Shown here: positions 1 through 5,897 of the stretch, one piece after another
How the letters are laid out: each line of letters begins with the position of its first letter
Numbering within the stretch: position 1 is the stretch's first letter
Notes under the pieces: model-generated
Databases searched by the model: none
What the model was told of the DNA's origin: nothing
What the model saw: the letters and a program-made list of their open reading frames with translations, nothing else
Made by a program: the position numbers and the translations under genes
Assembly (NCBI GenBank): GCA_946482165.1
Contig: CAMLQS010000193.1
Coordinates: 1 to 9,599, forward strand
Direction: 5' to 3'
DNA: 9,599 nucleotides
Origin: an uncultured Verrucomicrobiota bacterium
GTDB taxonomy: Bacteria; Verrucomicrobiota; Verrucomicrobiae; Opitutales; Opitutaceae

Positions 1-948
1 TCAGACGGAGAGGCCGAGGCCTTCGTCGAGGCCGAGGTGGAGGTTCATGCACTGGATGGCGGCGCCGGAAGCTCCTTTGCCCAGGTTGTCGAGGCGGGCC
101 ATGACGACGGCCTGCTCGGCGTGGCCGAAGACGGCGATGTCGCAGCGGTTGGTGCCGTTGCAGGCCTGCACATCGAAGAAGCCGCCATCGAGGACGCTCT
201 CGTCGCCGAAGGGGAGCACGCGGACGAACTTTTCGCCGGCGTAGGTTTCCGCGATGGCGTGATGGAGCGCTTGCGCGGTGGGCGCGGCGGGCAGCGCGTG
301 CAGGGGGAGGGGCACGGTGACGGCGAGGCCCTGGTAGAAGGCGGCGACGACGGGGTTGAAGATGGGCGCGAAGGCGAGGCCGGTATGCACGCGCATCTCG
401 GGGAGGTGCTTGTGCATGAGCGCGAGGGCGTAGGGGCGCGGGCTCTGGAGCTTGGCGGGCGGGTTTTGCTCGTAGTCGGCGATCATCTTTTTGCCGCCGC
501 CGCTGTAGCCGGTGATGGAAAAGCAGGAGACGGCTTCATCGGCGGGGAGAAGACCGCGCTGGATGAGCGGGCGGACGGCGAGGGCGAAGGCGGTGGCGTG
601 GCAGCCGGGGTTGGCGATGCGCTTGGAGGTGCGGATGGCGGCGCGGTAGGCGGGGCCGAGCTCGGGCACGCCGTAGGTCCAGCCCTCGGCGACGCGGTGG
701 GCGGTGGAGGCGTCGATGATGCAGGTGCGGGGATTGGTGACGAGCGCGGTGGATTCCTTGGCGGCGGCGTCGGGGAGGCAGAGGAAGACGACGTCGGCGG
801 CGTTCAGGCAGGCGGCGCGCGCGGCGGGGTCCTTGCGCTTGGCGACGTCGATCTCGATGAGCTCGATATCCGCGCGCGCGGCGAGGCGTTCGAAAATCTG
901 GAGGCCGGTGGTGCCTTCCTGTCCGTCGACGAATACCTTGGTTTTCAT
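1..948 (-). CDS. argC: N-acetyl-gamma-glutamyl-phosphate reductase, type 2 (AGPR)
   Basis: The 315-residue product should catalyse the NADPH-dependent reduction of N-acetyl-glutamyl-5-phosphate to the semialdehyde, the third step of arginine synthesis, in the cytoplasm. The N-terminal dinucleotide-binding loop reads [12 protein letters not shown] (residues 7-18), a variant typical of the shorter type-2 ArgC family. The catalytic cysteine is C116 in NPGCHATAF, and HKHLPEM (179-185) supplies the expected catalytic histidine. The substrate-binding segment GYSGGGKKM (147-155) is present. Length fits the type-2 family (about 310-320 aa) rather than the longer type 1. The ATG at 948 is chosen because the family motif begins within ten residues of it. 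The frame stays open upstream to a TTG at 1056, but that stretch is repeat DNA. No good Shine-Dalgarno is visible. The TGA stop occupies bases 1-3, so the gene is complete, and whatever follows it lies outside the window. Confidence 0.95.
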   Translation of the reverse strand: MKTKVFVDGQEGTTGLQIFERLAARADIELIEIDVAKRKDPAARAACLNAADVVFLCLPDAAAKESTALVTNPRTCIIDASTAHRVAEGWTYGVPELGPAYRAAIRTSKRIANPGCHATAFALAVRPLIQRGLLPADEAVSCFSITGYSGGGKKMIADYEQNPPAKLQSPRPYALALMHKHLPEMRVHTGLAFAPIFNPVVAAFYQGLAVTVPLPLHALPAAPTAQALHHAIAETYAGEKFVRVLPFGDESVLDGGFFDVQACNGTNRCDIAVFGHAEQAVVMARLDNLGKGASGAAIQCMNLHLGLDEGLGLSV

Positions 949-989
949 GCGAGGGGTGAGACTCGCGAGCGGGCGCGATTGTGCCAAGG

Positions 990-1058
990 ACGGATTGGCC
1001 GCGCCGCGAGGCGGCGCGGAATGACCAATGACCAATGACCAATGACCAATGACCAATG
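990..1058 (-). repeat. Palindrome plus (AATGACC)n heptamer element, copy 1
   Basis: On the plus strand a perfect 9-bp stem (999-1007 with 1011-1019, loop GAG) is followed directly by five tandem AATGACC heptamers (1020-1054) and a partial sixth (to 1058). A second copy with the same stem sequence and heptamer lies at 5813-5861. The 20-40 bases on the argC side of the stem also resemble the other copy. Both copies have the same orientation, lie just upstream of a minus-strand gene, and are free of stops in that gene's frame. It looks like a REP-like dispersed non-coding repeat; the function is unknown. Confidence 0.8.
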
Positions 1059-1071
1059 CGATGAGACGACG

Positions 1072-1088
1072 GACGAAACGGTTTCGTC
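1072..1088 (-). terminator. Short palindrome after purN, possible weak terminator
   Basis: A 7-bp perfect stem (1072-1078 with 1082-1088, loop CGG) lies about 33 bases past the purN stop in the direction of purN transcription. There is no T-tract after it, so intrinsic termination is doubtful. It could be a processing or stabilising hairpin in a purN-argC transcript, or chance. Confidence 0.2.
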
Positions 1089-1120
1089 GTTCCGCTGCGG
1101 CGGATGCCGGCGACCGTCCG

Positions 1121-1696
1121 TTACTCGGCGAGGCTGAGGCGGGCGACGACGTCGACGAGGAGCTTGTGCTCGGCGGCGTGGAGTTTGGTCGCGAGCGTCT
1201 CGACGGTGTCGGTCGGCTCGATGCGGACGGCGGCCTGGTCGAGGATGGGACCGGCGTCGACGGCGGGGATGACGTGATGCACGGTGCAACCGGTGATTTT
1301 CACGCCGTGGCGGAAGGCTTGGCCGATGCCATCCAGGCCGGGGAAACTTGGAAGAAGGCTTGGGTGGAGGTTGATGACCTTGCCGGCGAAAGCCTCGAGG
1401 AATCCGGGTTTCACGACGCGCATGAAGCCGGCGAGCACGACGAGATCTGCGGAGCAGGCGCGGACGGCCTCGATGTAGCGGCGTTCGCCTTCGCCCTCGA
1501 GCTTGGTCTTGAAGGGGGCGGGGTCGATGTAGCGGGCGTCGATGCCGAAGCGGGGGCCGAGCCCGAGGATGCCGGCGTCGGGGCGGTCGGCGAAGATGGC
1601 CGCGATGCGGGCGCGGCCGAGCCGGCCTTCTTGTTGGGCGATGCAGAGGGCTTCGGCGTTGGAGCCGCGGCCGGAGCCAAGGATGACGACGCGCAT
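1121..1696 (-). CDS. purN: Phosphoribosylglycinamide formyltransferase (GART, 10-formyl-THF dependent)
   Basis: The 191-residue cytoplasmic enzyme transfers a formyl group from 10-formyltetrahydrofolate to GAR, the third step of de novo purine synthesis. The N-terminal phosphate-binding loop LGSGRGSN (6-13) and the core motif [12 protein letters not shown] (109-120) are intact. By alignment with the E. coli enzyme from memory, the catalytic residues fall at N109, H140 in GCTVHH, and D147 in VDAGPI, a constant offset of three residues. Length matches the usual 185-215 aa. The ATG at 1696 places the family motif at the very N-terminus and no earlier start is in frame; the Shine-Dalgarno is weak. 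argC follows in the same direction after 172 bases that contain a repeat element, so co-transcription is possible but not shown. The 200 bases upstream (1697-1896) hold no convincing gene and presumably the promoter. Confidence 0.96.
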   Translation of the reverse strand: MRVVILGSGRGSNAEALCIAQQEGRLGRARIAAIFADRPDAGILGLGPRFGIDARYIDPAPFKTKLEGEGERRYIEAVRACSADLVVLAGFMRVVKPGFLEAFAGKVINLHPSLLPSFPGLDGIGQAFRHGVKITGCTVHHVIPAVDAGPILDQAAVRIEPTDTVETLATKLHAAEHKLLVDVVARLSLAE

Positions 1697-1896
1697 GGTG
1701 TGAAGGCGCGGAGTGTTTCGCGCGGGTCGCGGCGCAGGCGAGTCTCAAACGCGGGGCGCCGGGGCGCGTCGCGGTCAGGCCGAAATGGACGTAGCGATGA
1801 CGCGGCGGAAGCGATGGCGGCTCAGGGACGAGATGTCCACGCGACGCGGGGAGCTTCGGATCGGGGGCGGGATGCGGATGCCGCGGCGTGGGCGCG

Positions 1897-1928
1897 AAAA
1901 AAAACCGCCGTCTCCGAAGAGACGGCGG
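1897..1928 (-). terminator. Strong intrinsic terminator of the lysine-rich protein gene
   Basis: Read on the minus strand, a perfect 10-bp G/C-rich stem (1928-1919 with 1914-1905) closes a TTCG tetraloop through a C-G pair, an exceptionally stable loop type, and is followed at once by eight T residues (1904-1897). This is a textbook rho-independent terminator. It lies about 40 bases after the stop of the small gene at 1968-2090 and insulates it from purN. Confidence 0.95.
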
Positions 1929-1967
1929 TCGGTGAGGACGCGGTGAATGCGTCGTCGTCAGGAAGAA

Positions 1968-2090
1968 TTACTTCTTCTTGGCGGCGGGCTTCTTGGCGGC
2001 CGGCTTTTTGGCGGCGGGCTTTTTGGCGGCCGGCTTTTTGGCGGCGGGCTTCTTGGCGGCGGCTTTCACCGGTTTTTTGGCAGTGGCCAT
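1968..2090 (-). CDS. Tiny lysine/alanine/proline-rich histone H1 tail-like protein
   Basis: The 40-residue product contains 16 Lys, 15 Ala and 6 Pro with no acidic or aromatic residue. After a short leader (MATAKKPVKAAA) come five perfect KKPAA units (residues 13-37) and a terminal KKK. This composition matches the C-terminal tails of eukaryotic H1 and of bacterial H1-like proteins (the AlgP and Hc1 style of repeat), which bind DNA non-specifically, so a nucleoid-associated role is the likeliest inference. There is no globular domain. That it is a real gene is supported by an AGGAGA ribosome site six bases upstream of the ATG, a TAA stop, a powerful dedicated terminator, and synonymous variation between units (AAA/AAG, CCC/CCG), which indicates selection on protein sequence. 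An in-frame extension upstream to 2231 is rejected because its composition is unrelated. Repeat number may vary between strains. A ribosomal or RNA-binding accessory role cannot be excluded. Confidence 0.85.
   Translation of the reverse strand: MATAKKPVKAAAKKPAAKKPAAKKPAAKKPAAKKPAAKKK
1980..2054 (-). repeat. Five 15-bp units encoding KKPAA
   Basis: Five tandem 15-bp units lie inside the small lysine-rich gene. They differ only at synonymous third positions, with Lys AAA or AAG and Pro CCC or CCG. Such an array could expand or contract in whole codons by slippage or recombination without breaking the frame. Confidence 0.9.
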
Positions 2091-2096
2091 GATGTA

Positions 2097-2102
2097 TCTC
2101 CT
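2097..2102 (-). promoter_or_regulatory. Shine-Dalgarno AGGAGA of the lysine-rich gene
   Basis: The minus strand reads AGGAGA six bases before the ATG at 2090, the best ribosome site seen in this window. It decides the start of this short gene over the upstream in-frame extension. Most other genes here have weak or no visible Shine-Dalgarno. Confidence 0.8.
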
Positions 2103-2358
2103 GTTTGTTTTGGTTCTGGGTCTGACACCGGACGGGGGCCTGGGGAGAGGCTCGTCGGACACCGCGCACTTTGCGCTGCGTGAGCGGCAGCATTCAAACG
2201 CGGACACGCTTTGCAAGCCCCGGATAAACAAAATGGCGCGTTTTTCGCGCGCGGGTTCGGCTGTATCTGATGTATGAATACGGAGGTCGCGGGGGTTCTG
2301 GCGAGCTCAAAACACGTTTGCGCACGAGACGGACGACACTGAGGCTCCGGGTATATTT
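2103..2358. other. Divergent intergenic region
   Basis: This spacer separates the minus-strand lysine-rich gene from the plus-strand membrane protein gene, so it should hold promoters for both. It contains locally AT-richer patches (about 2221-2235 and 2265-2280) and a small 5-bp GCGCG hairpin with a TTTTT loop (2236-2250). I could not assign convincing -35/-10 pairs. No protein-coding or RNA gene is evident. Confidence 0.5.
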
Positions 2359-3711
2359 ATGCATGCGATCCTCCCGGAGTTCCTCGTCATCCTGGCACTC
2401 CTGCTGGCGAACGGTTTTTTTTCCATGTCCGAGACGGCGCTCATTTCCGCGCGCAAGACGCGGCTGCGCGAGCTGGCGGAGGGCGGCGACAGGAAGGCGA
2501 GGCGCGCGCTTGATCTCGCGGAGCGGCCGGACCGGTTTCTCTCCGCGGTGCAGGTGGGGATCACGCTGATCACGATTCTGCAGGGCGCGGCGGCGGGCGA
2601 GCACACGAAGGATTTGCTGGCGGGCTGGATCGCGCGGGCGGAACCGCTGGCGCCCTACGCGGACCGGGTGGCCTTCTCGCTTGTGGTGGTGGCGATCACG
2701 CTGGCCTCGGTGGTGATCGGCGAGCTGGTGCCGAAGCGCGTGGCGCTGGCCAATCCCGACGGGATCTCCCGGATGGTGGCGGGGCCGATCGGCGCGCTCA
2801 CGCGCGGCTCCTCGTTCGTGGTGCATGCGCTGTCCTGGTCGACCGACGTCATCCTGAAGTTTTTCGGGCTGGGAAAATCGCAGGTGCAGTCGGTGTCCGA
2901 GGGCGAGATCAACGATCTCGTGCAGCAGGGGTTGAAGACGGGCGCGTTCAACCCGACGGAGACGACGATGGTGGCGGGCGTGCTCGAGCTGGATCAGCTG
3001 AGCGTGACCGAGATCATGACGCCGCGCCCGAAGATGGTGTTCCTCAATCTCGACGATCCGGACGAGATCAACTGGCGCAAGATCGTGACGAGCGGGCACT
3101 CGCGTTATCCGGTGTATGCGCTGCATCGCGACCAGGTGGTGGGCGTGGTGACGGTGAAGGCGATCTGGGCGAACACGGCCTTCGGGTTGCCGGCGAATCT
3201 GCGCAGCGTGATGGCGCCGCCGCTGATCATTCCGGAGTCGATGACGGTGATCCACCTGATCGAGCAGTTCCGGAAAACCGGCCAGCACCTCGCGCTGGTG
3301 ACGGACGAGTTCGGCGCGATCCAGGGGTTGGTGACGATGATCGACGTGATGGAGGCGATCGCGGGCGATATGCCCGAGAAGGGGCGGCGCGCGGCGCCGG
3401 AGGCGCGGAAGCGCGACGACGGCTCGTGGTTGATCGACGCGACGCTGCTCACGCACGAGTTCAAGAAGCTGCTCGGTCTGGACGAGCTGCCGCACGAGGA
3501 CAGGGCCGAGTTCAAGACGGCGGGCGGTTTCGTGATGACCTACTTCGGGCGAATCCCGAAGGCGGGCGACCACTTCGACCACGCGGGATGGCGCATCGAG
3601 GTGATCGACATGGATCGGCACCGCATCGACAAGATCCTGGCGACGCCGCTGCCGGAAGCGCCGGAGGAGGATTCGGCGGACGAGGACGACGAGGACGAGA
3701 CGCGGGCGTGA
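2359..3711 (+). CDS. CNNM/CBS/CorC_HlyC-domain membrane protein (hemolysin C family)
   Basis: The 450-residue inner-membrane protein belongs to the family annotated as hemolysin, CorC or MpfA; members are implicated in Mg2+ or other divalent-cation efflux, though many were first misnamed hemolysins. The N-terminal CNNM (DUF21) domain spans about 1-200, with hydrophobic segments near 5-22, 60-80 and 104-126, and carries the conserved SMSETAL (22-28) and GELVPK (121-126) motifs. A CBS pair follows: the first begins at EIMTPR (218-223), the second near 284 and runs to about 340 with VTDEFGAIQGLVTMIDVMEA. The C-terminal CorC_HlyC transporter-associated domain occupies about 352-430. The protein ends in a strongly acidic tail (434-448). 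It starts at ATG 2359, the first start in frame, without a clear ribosome site. It is the only plus-strand gene here and converges on the ABC transporter gene. The transported ion is inferred from the family and not visible in the sequence. Confidence 0.93.
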   Translation: MHAILPEFLVILALLLANGFFSMSETALISARKTRLRELAEGGDRKARRALDLAERPDRFLSAVQVGITLITILQGAAAGEHTKDLLAGWIARAEPLAPYADRVAFSLVVVAITLASVVIGELVPKRVALANPDGISRMVAGPIGALTRGSSFVVHALSWSTDVILKFFGLGKSQVQSVSEGEINDLVQQGLKTGAFNPTETTMVAGVLELDQLSVTEIMTPRPKMVFLNLDDPDEINWRKIVTSGHSRYPVYALHRDQVVGVVTVKAIWANTAFGLPANLRSVMAPPLIIPESMTVIHLIEQFRKTGQHLALVTDEFGAIQGLVTMIDVMEAIAGDMPEKGRRAAPEARKRDDGSWLIDATLLTHEFKKLLGLDELPHEDRAEFKTAGGFVMTYFGRIPKAGDHFDHAGWRIEVIDMDRHRIDKILATPLPEAPEEDSADEDDEDETRA

Positions 3712-3765
3712 GCGGGCGCGTCTGGCGTCGGGGTGCTCGCCTCTCGTTCCTGATCTGCTCTTTAT

Positions 3766-3850
3766 TCGTTCCCGTTCTCTTACTCGTTCTCTCGCCGTGG
3801 GCGGAATGCAGGGGTGCCGGTTTGGAGAACGAGTAGGAGAACGAGAACGA
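3766..3850. repeat. Long imperfect inverted repeat built of hexamers, between convergent genes
   Basis: The arms at 3766-3791 and 3825-3850 are complementary over 26 bases with two mismatches, separated by 33 bases. The right arm is built on a 6-base period (GAGAAC, GAGTAG, GAGAAC, GAGAAC). One mismatch is a G-U pair in a plus-strand transcript and the other is a G-U pair in a minus-strand transcript. It lies between two convergent stop codons, where a bidirectional transcript end is needed, but no T-tract is present. Termination, 3'-end stabilisation or a dispersed repeat family are all possible. Confidence 0.7.
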
Positions 3851-3856
3851 TGCGGG

Positions 3857-3897
3857 CGACGAGCCGAGGCTCGTCGTCGAAAGCGGCGTCGTGCCGC
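3857..3897. repeat. Pair of adjacent short hairpins
   Basis: An 8-bp stem (3857-3864 with 3869-3876, loop CGAG) is followed by a 5-bp stem (3883-3887 with 3893-3897). They sit just past the minus-strand ABC transporter stop at 3910 and next to the long inverted repeat. They could be part of the same compound element or help end the transporter transcript. No T-tract follows. Confidence 0.45.
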
Positions 3898-3909
3898 CGC
3901 ACTCCATAA

Positions 3910-5760
3910 TCACGTCGGCGGAATGGGTGGCGTGTCGTCCTCGCGAAGGGCGAGCGCGCCTGCGGGCTGGTGCTCGATCTTGAAGTGGCGGGCGTGGACG
4001 TTGCGCAGGCTGCCGCGGTGGGCGATGGTGAAATAGGTGAGGCCGGGGAGGGCGGCGCGGAGCTTGTGGTAGAAGGCGAGCTCGGCGCTCTCGTCGATCG
4101 CGGCGGTGGCCTCGTCGAGGAAGAGCCAGGCGGGGCGTTGAAGGAACACGCGGGCGAGGGCGAGGCGTTGTTGCTCGCCGCCCGAGAGGCTTTGCGCCCA
4201 GTGGGCGGACTCGTCGAGGCGGATGACGAGCGGGGCGAGGTCCACGAGCGCGAGCGCCTTGACGAGGGCATCGTCGGGATAGGCCTCGGGCGGGCGCGGA
4301 TAGGCGAGGGCGGCGCGCAGGGTGCCGATGGGCAGGTAGGGTTTCTGCGGCATGACCATGAGGTCGAAGGGACGCGGCTGGAGAACGTGGCCGCGTTCGT
4401 AGGGCCAGAGGCCGACGAGGGCCCGGAGAATGGTGCTTTTGCCGCTGCCGGAAGGGCCGGTGACGAGGACGGAGTCGCCGGGCGAGATGCTGAAGCTGAA
4501 GGGGGCGAGGAGCAGCCTGCCGTCGGGGCGGTAGAGGGCGAGGTCGTCCACGTGGAGGGCGTCGTCGCGCTTGCCTCCGGCGTAGACCTCGCGTTGCGCG
4601 GCGCGGAGGCGGCGGGAGTGCTCGATGCCGCGCTGGAAGCCGTCGAGACGCTGGGTGATGGCCCACCATTGGGCGATGGTCTCGTAGGCGTTGATGAAGA
4701 AGTTGAGGTTGCTCTGCACGCGGGTGAAGGCGCCGGTGAGCTGGGTGAGCTGGCCGAGGGAGATGGCGCCGGCGAAGAAGCGCGGGGCGGAAAGCAGCAG
4801 GGGGACGATGTCGGAGAGCCGGTAGTAGACGGATTTGAAGGCGTTGAGATGGATGCGGCGGACGAGGGTGGCGTTGAAGTTGCCGACGATGCGGGCGAAA
4901 CTCGCGCCCAGGCTGCGGCGTTCGGCGGGTTCGCCGTCGGCGAGGGCGGTGCTCTCGGCGTTTTCGCGGAGGCGGACGAGGCCGAAGCGGAAGTCGGCCT
5001 CGAGTTTTTGCATCTCGTATTGCAGGCCGATGATCGGTCGGCCGACGCGCCCGACGAGCCACATGCCGATGAGGGAATAGCCCATGCAGATCCAGACCAG
5101 ATGGCCGGGCACGGAGGCGACAAAGGTGGTGAAGGCGACGTAGCCTTCCCAGATGGCGACCACGATGGGGGTGAGCCAACCAAGGTGTTCGGGCAGGGCG
5201 GGAAAGGGATAGGCCGGCGGATTGGAGTGCGCGTTGCCGGAGGAGAGGTTCCAGAGGATGACGACGAAGGCTCCGAGGCCGACGACGGCGCCGAAGAGCT
5301 GCATGCCCAGATCGAGCGTGGTGAAAACGAAGGCGCGGATGTCCTCGCTGATGCGTTGGTCGGGGTTGTCGCCCTCGTGGCCGTCGAGCTGTCCGAGGTA
5401 ATGGGCGCGATCGCCGAGCCAGTCGCGGACGAATCGATCGGTCATCCAGCGGCGCCAGCGGATCTTGAGCGAGGAGAAGAGATACTCCTCGGCGAGCCAG
5501 AAGGTGATGGAGAAGAAAATGAGCCCCAGCATGACGACGCCGAGGTTGACGAAGAAGGCGTAGTCGCCGCGCTGGATGGTGTCGAAGAACTCGCGGTTCC
5601 AGTAGGAGAGGCGGACCGCGATCCAGTTTTGGGCGAGAGTCAGCAGGACGACGGAGCCGAGCAGGACGCGGGCGGGCCAGCGTTCCTCCGACCGCCAGAA
5701 GGGGAGGGCGAGCGCGAGAAAAAGCCGGGATTTGGAAAGCAGCGAGCTGGGGCGAAGCAC
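3910..5760 (-). CDS. SbmA/BacA-like ABC transporter, fused permease and ATPase
   Basis: The product, about 616 residues, is a half-transporter with a membrane domain (ABC_membrane_2/SbmA_BacA type) and a C-terminal ATPase. Relatives (YddA, Rv1819c/BacA) move cobalamin, bleomycin-like or peptide substrates; the substrate here is unknown. The family N-terminus LPFWRSEERWPARVLL appears at about residue 19, followed by YWNREFFDTIQ. Hydrophobic segments lie near 33-48, 70-90, 155-171, 197-217 and 220-237. The ATPase carries Walker A GPSGSGKST (435-443), Q-loop Q472, signature LSGGEQQ (525-531), Walker B LFLDE (546-550) and H-loop H581. The start is uncertain: no ATG is in frame near the 5' end. 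GTG at 5760 is chosen because it leaves a normal-length leader; TTG at 5775 or TTG at 5856 would add residues encoded by repeat DNA. No ribosome site supports any of these. It stands alone on its strand, downstream of a repeat element. Confidence 0.9.
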   Translation of the reverse strand: MLRPSSLLSKSRLFLALALPFWRSEERWPARVLLGSVVLLTLAQNWIAVRLSYWNREFFDTIQRGDYAFFVNLGVVMLGLIFFSITFWLAEEYLFSSLKIRWRRWMTDRFVRDWLGDRAHYLGQLDGHEGDNPDQRISEDIRAFVFTTLDLGMQLFGAVVGLGAFVVILWNLSSGNAHSNPPAYPFPALPEHLGWLTPIVVAIWEGYVAFTTFVASVPGHLVWICMGYSLIGMWLVGRVGRPIIGLQYEMQKLEADFRFGLVRLRENAESTALADGEPAERRSLGASFARIVGNFNATLVRRIHLNAFKSVYYRLSDIVPLLLSAPRFFAGAISLGQLTQLTGAFTRVQSNLNFFINAYETIAQWWAITQRLDGFQRGIEHSRRLRAAQREVYAGGKRDDALHVDDLALYRPDGRLLLAPFSFSISPGDSVLVTGPSGSGKSTILRALVGLWPYERGHVLQPRPFDLMVMPQKPYLPIGTLRAALAYPRPPEAYPDDALVKALALVDLAPLVIRLDESAHWAQSLSGGEQQRLALARVFLQRPAWLFLDEATAAIDESAELAFYHKLRAALPGLTYFTIAHRGSLRNVHARHFKIEHQPAGALALREDDTPPIPPT

Positions 5761-5796
5761 GAGGACGTGGGGCAAGCGTGCGTCCGCGGCTTGCGC

Positions 5797-5861
5797 CGGC
5801 AAGGGTGGATCGCCGCGCCGCAGGGCGGCGCGGAATGACCAATGACCAATGACCAATGACC
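5797..5861 (-). repeat. Palindrome plus (AATGACC)n heptamer element, copy 2
   Basis: The plus strand shows the same 9-bp stem as copy 1 (5813-5821 with 5825-5833, loop AGG), followed directly by four AATGACC heptamers (5834-5861). Copy 1 has five and a partial. Flanking similarity extends about 20 bases or more on the side facing the downstream gene. The remaining spacer to the DHOD-like stop (5862-5897) is a G/C-rich run that may belong to the same compound element. The element lies between the DHOD-like gene and the ABC transporter and forms the open reading frame just upstream of the transporter. Confidence 0.8.
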
Positions 5862-5897
5862 GGCGGCGAGGGGGGCGCTACGGCGTCCCTCCAAAAA

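Noticed and set aside
37..1038. Long plus-strand open frame opposite argC
   Set aside because: It is the antisense shadow of argC in G/C-rich DNA; its Gly/Ala/Glu/Asp-rich translation resembles no family, while the minus strand has all the argC motifs.
1020..1058. Heptamer array considered as a CRISPR or iteron/origin array
   Set aside because: Units are contiguous with no spacers, so it is not CRISPR. There is no AT-rich region, DnaA box or replication gene nearby to support an origin.
1697..1896. Possible small peptide upstream of purN (a short minus-strand GTG frame around 1778-1843)
   Set aside because: It is about 21 codons long, with no ribosome site, no terminator and no recognisable family; chance in G/C-rich DNA is more likely.
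1049..2092. Plus-strand open frame opposite purN and the lysine-rich gene
   Set aside because: It runs through an unambiguous terminator, the purN shadow and the (KKPAA) array, and ends in Trp/Arg/Phe-rich repeats that are only the complement of the Lys/Ala codons.
2236..2250. GCGCG-TTTTT-CGCGC as an intrinsic terminator
   Set aside because: The T-run is the hairpin loop rather than a tail, and no gene ends there; it lies in a divergent promoter region.
2194..3621. Minus-strand open frame opposite the CNNM/CBS gene
   Set aside because: The Arg/His-rich translation is typical of an antisense shadow; the plus strand carries clear CBS and CorC_HlyC motifs.
3970..5838. 622-residue plus-strand open frame opposite the ABC transporter
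   Set aside because: It has an acidic, Gly/Glu/Asp-rich, domainless composition, as expected from complementing the real coding strand.
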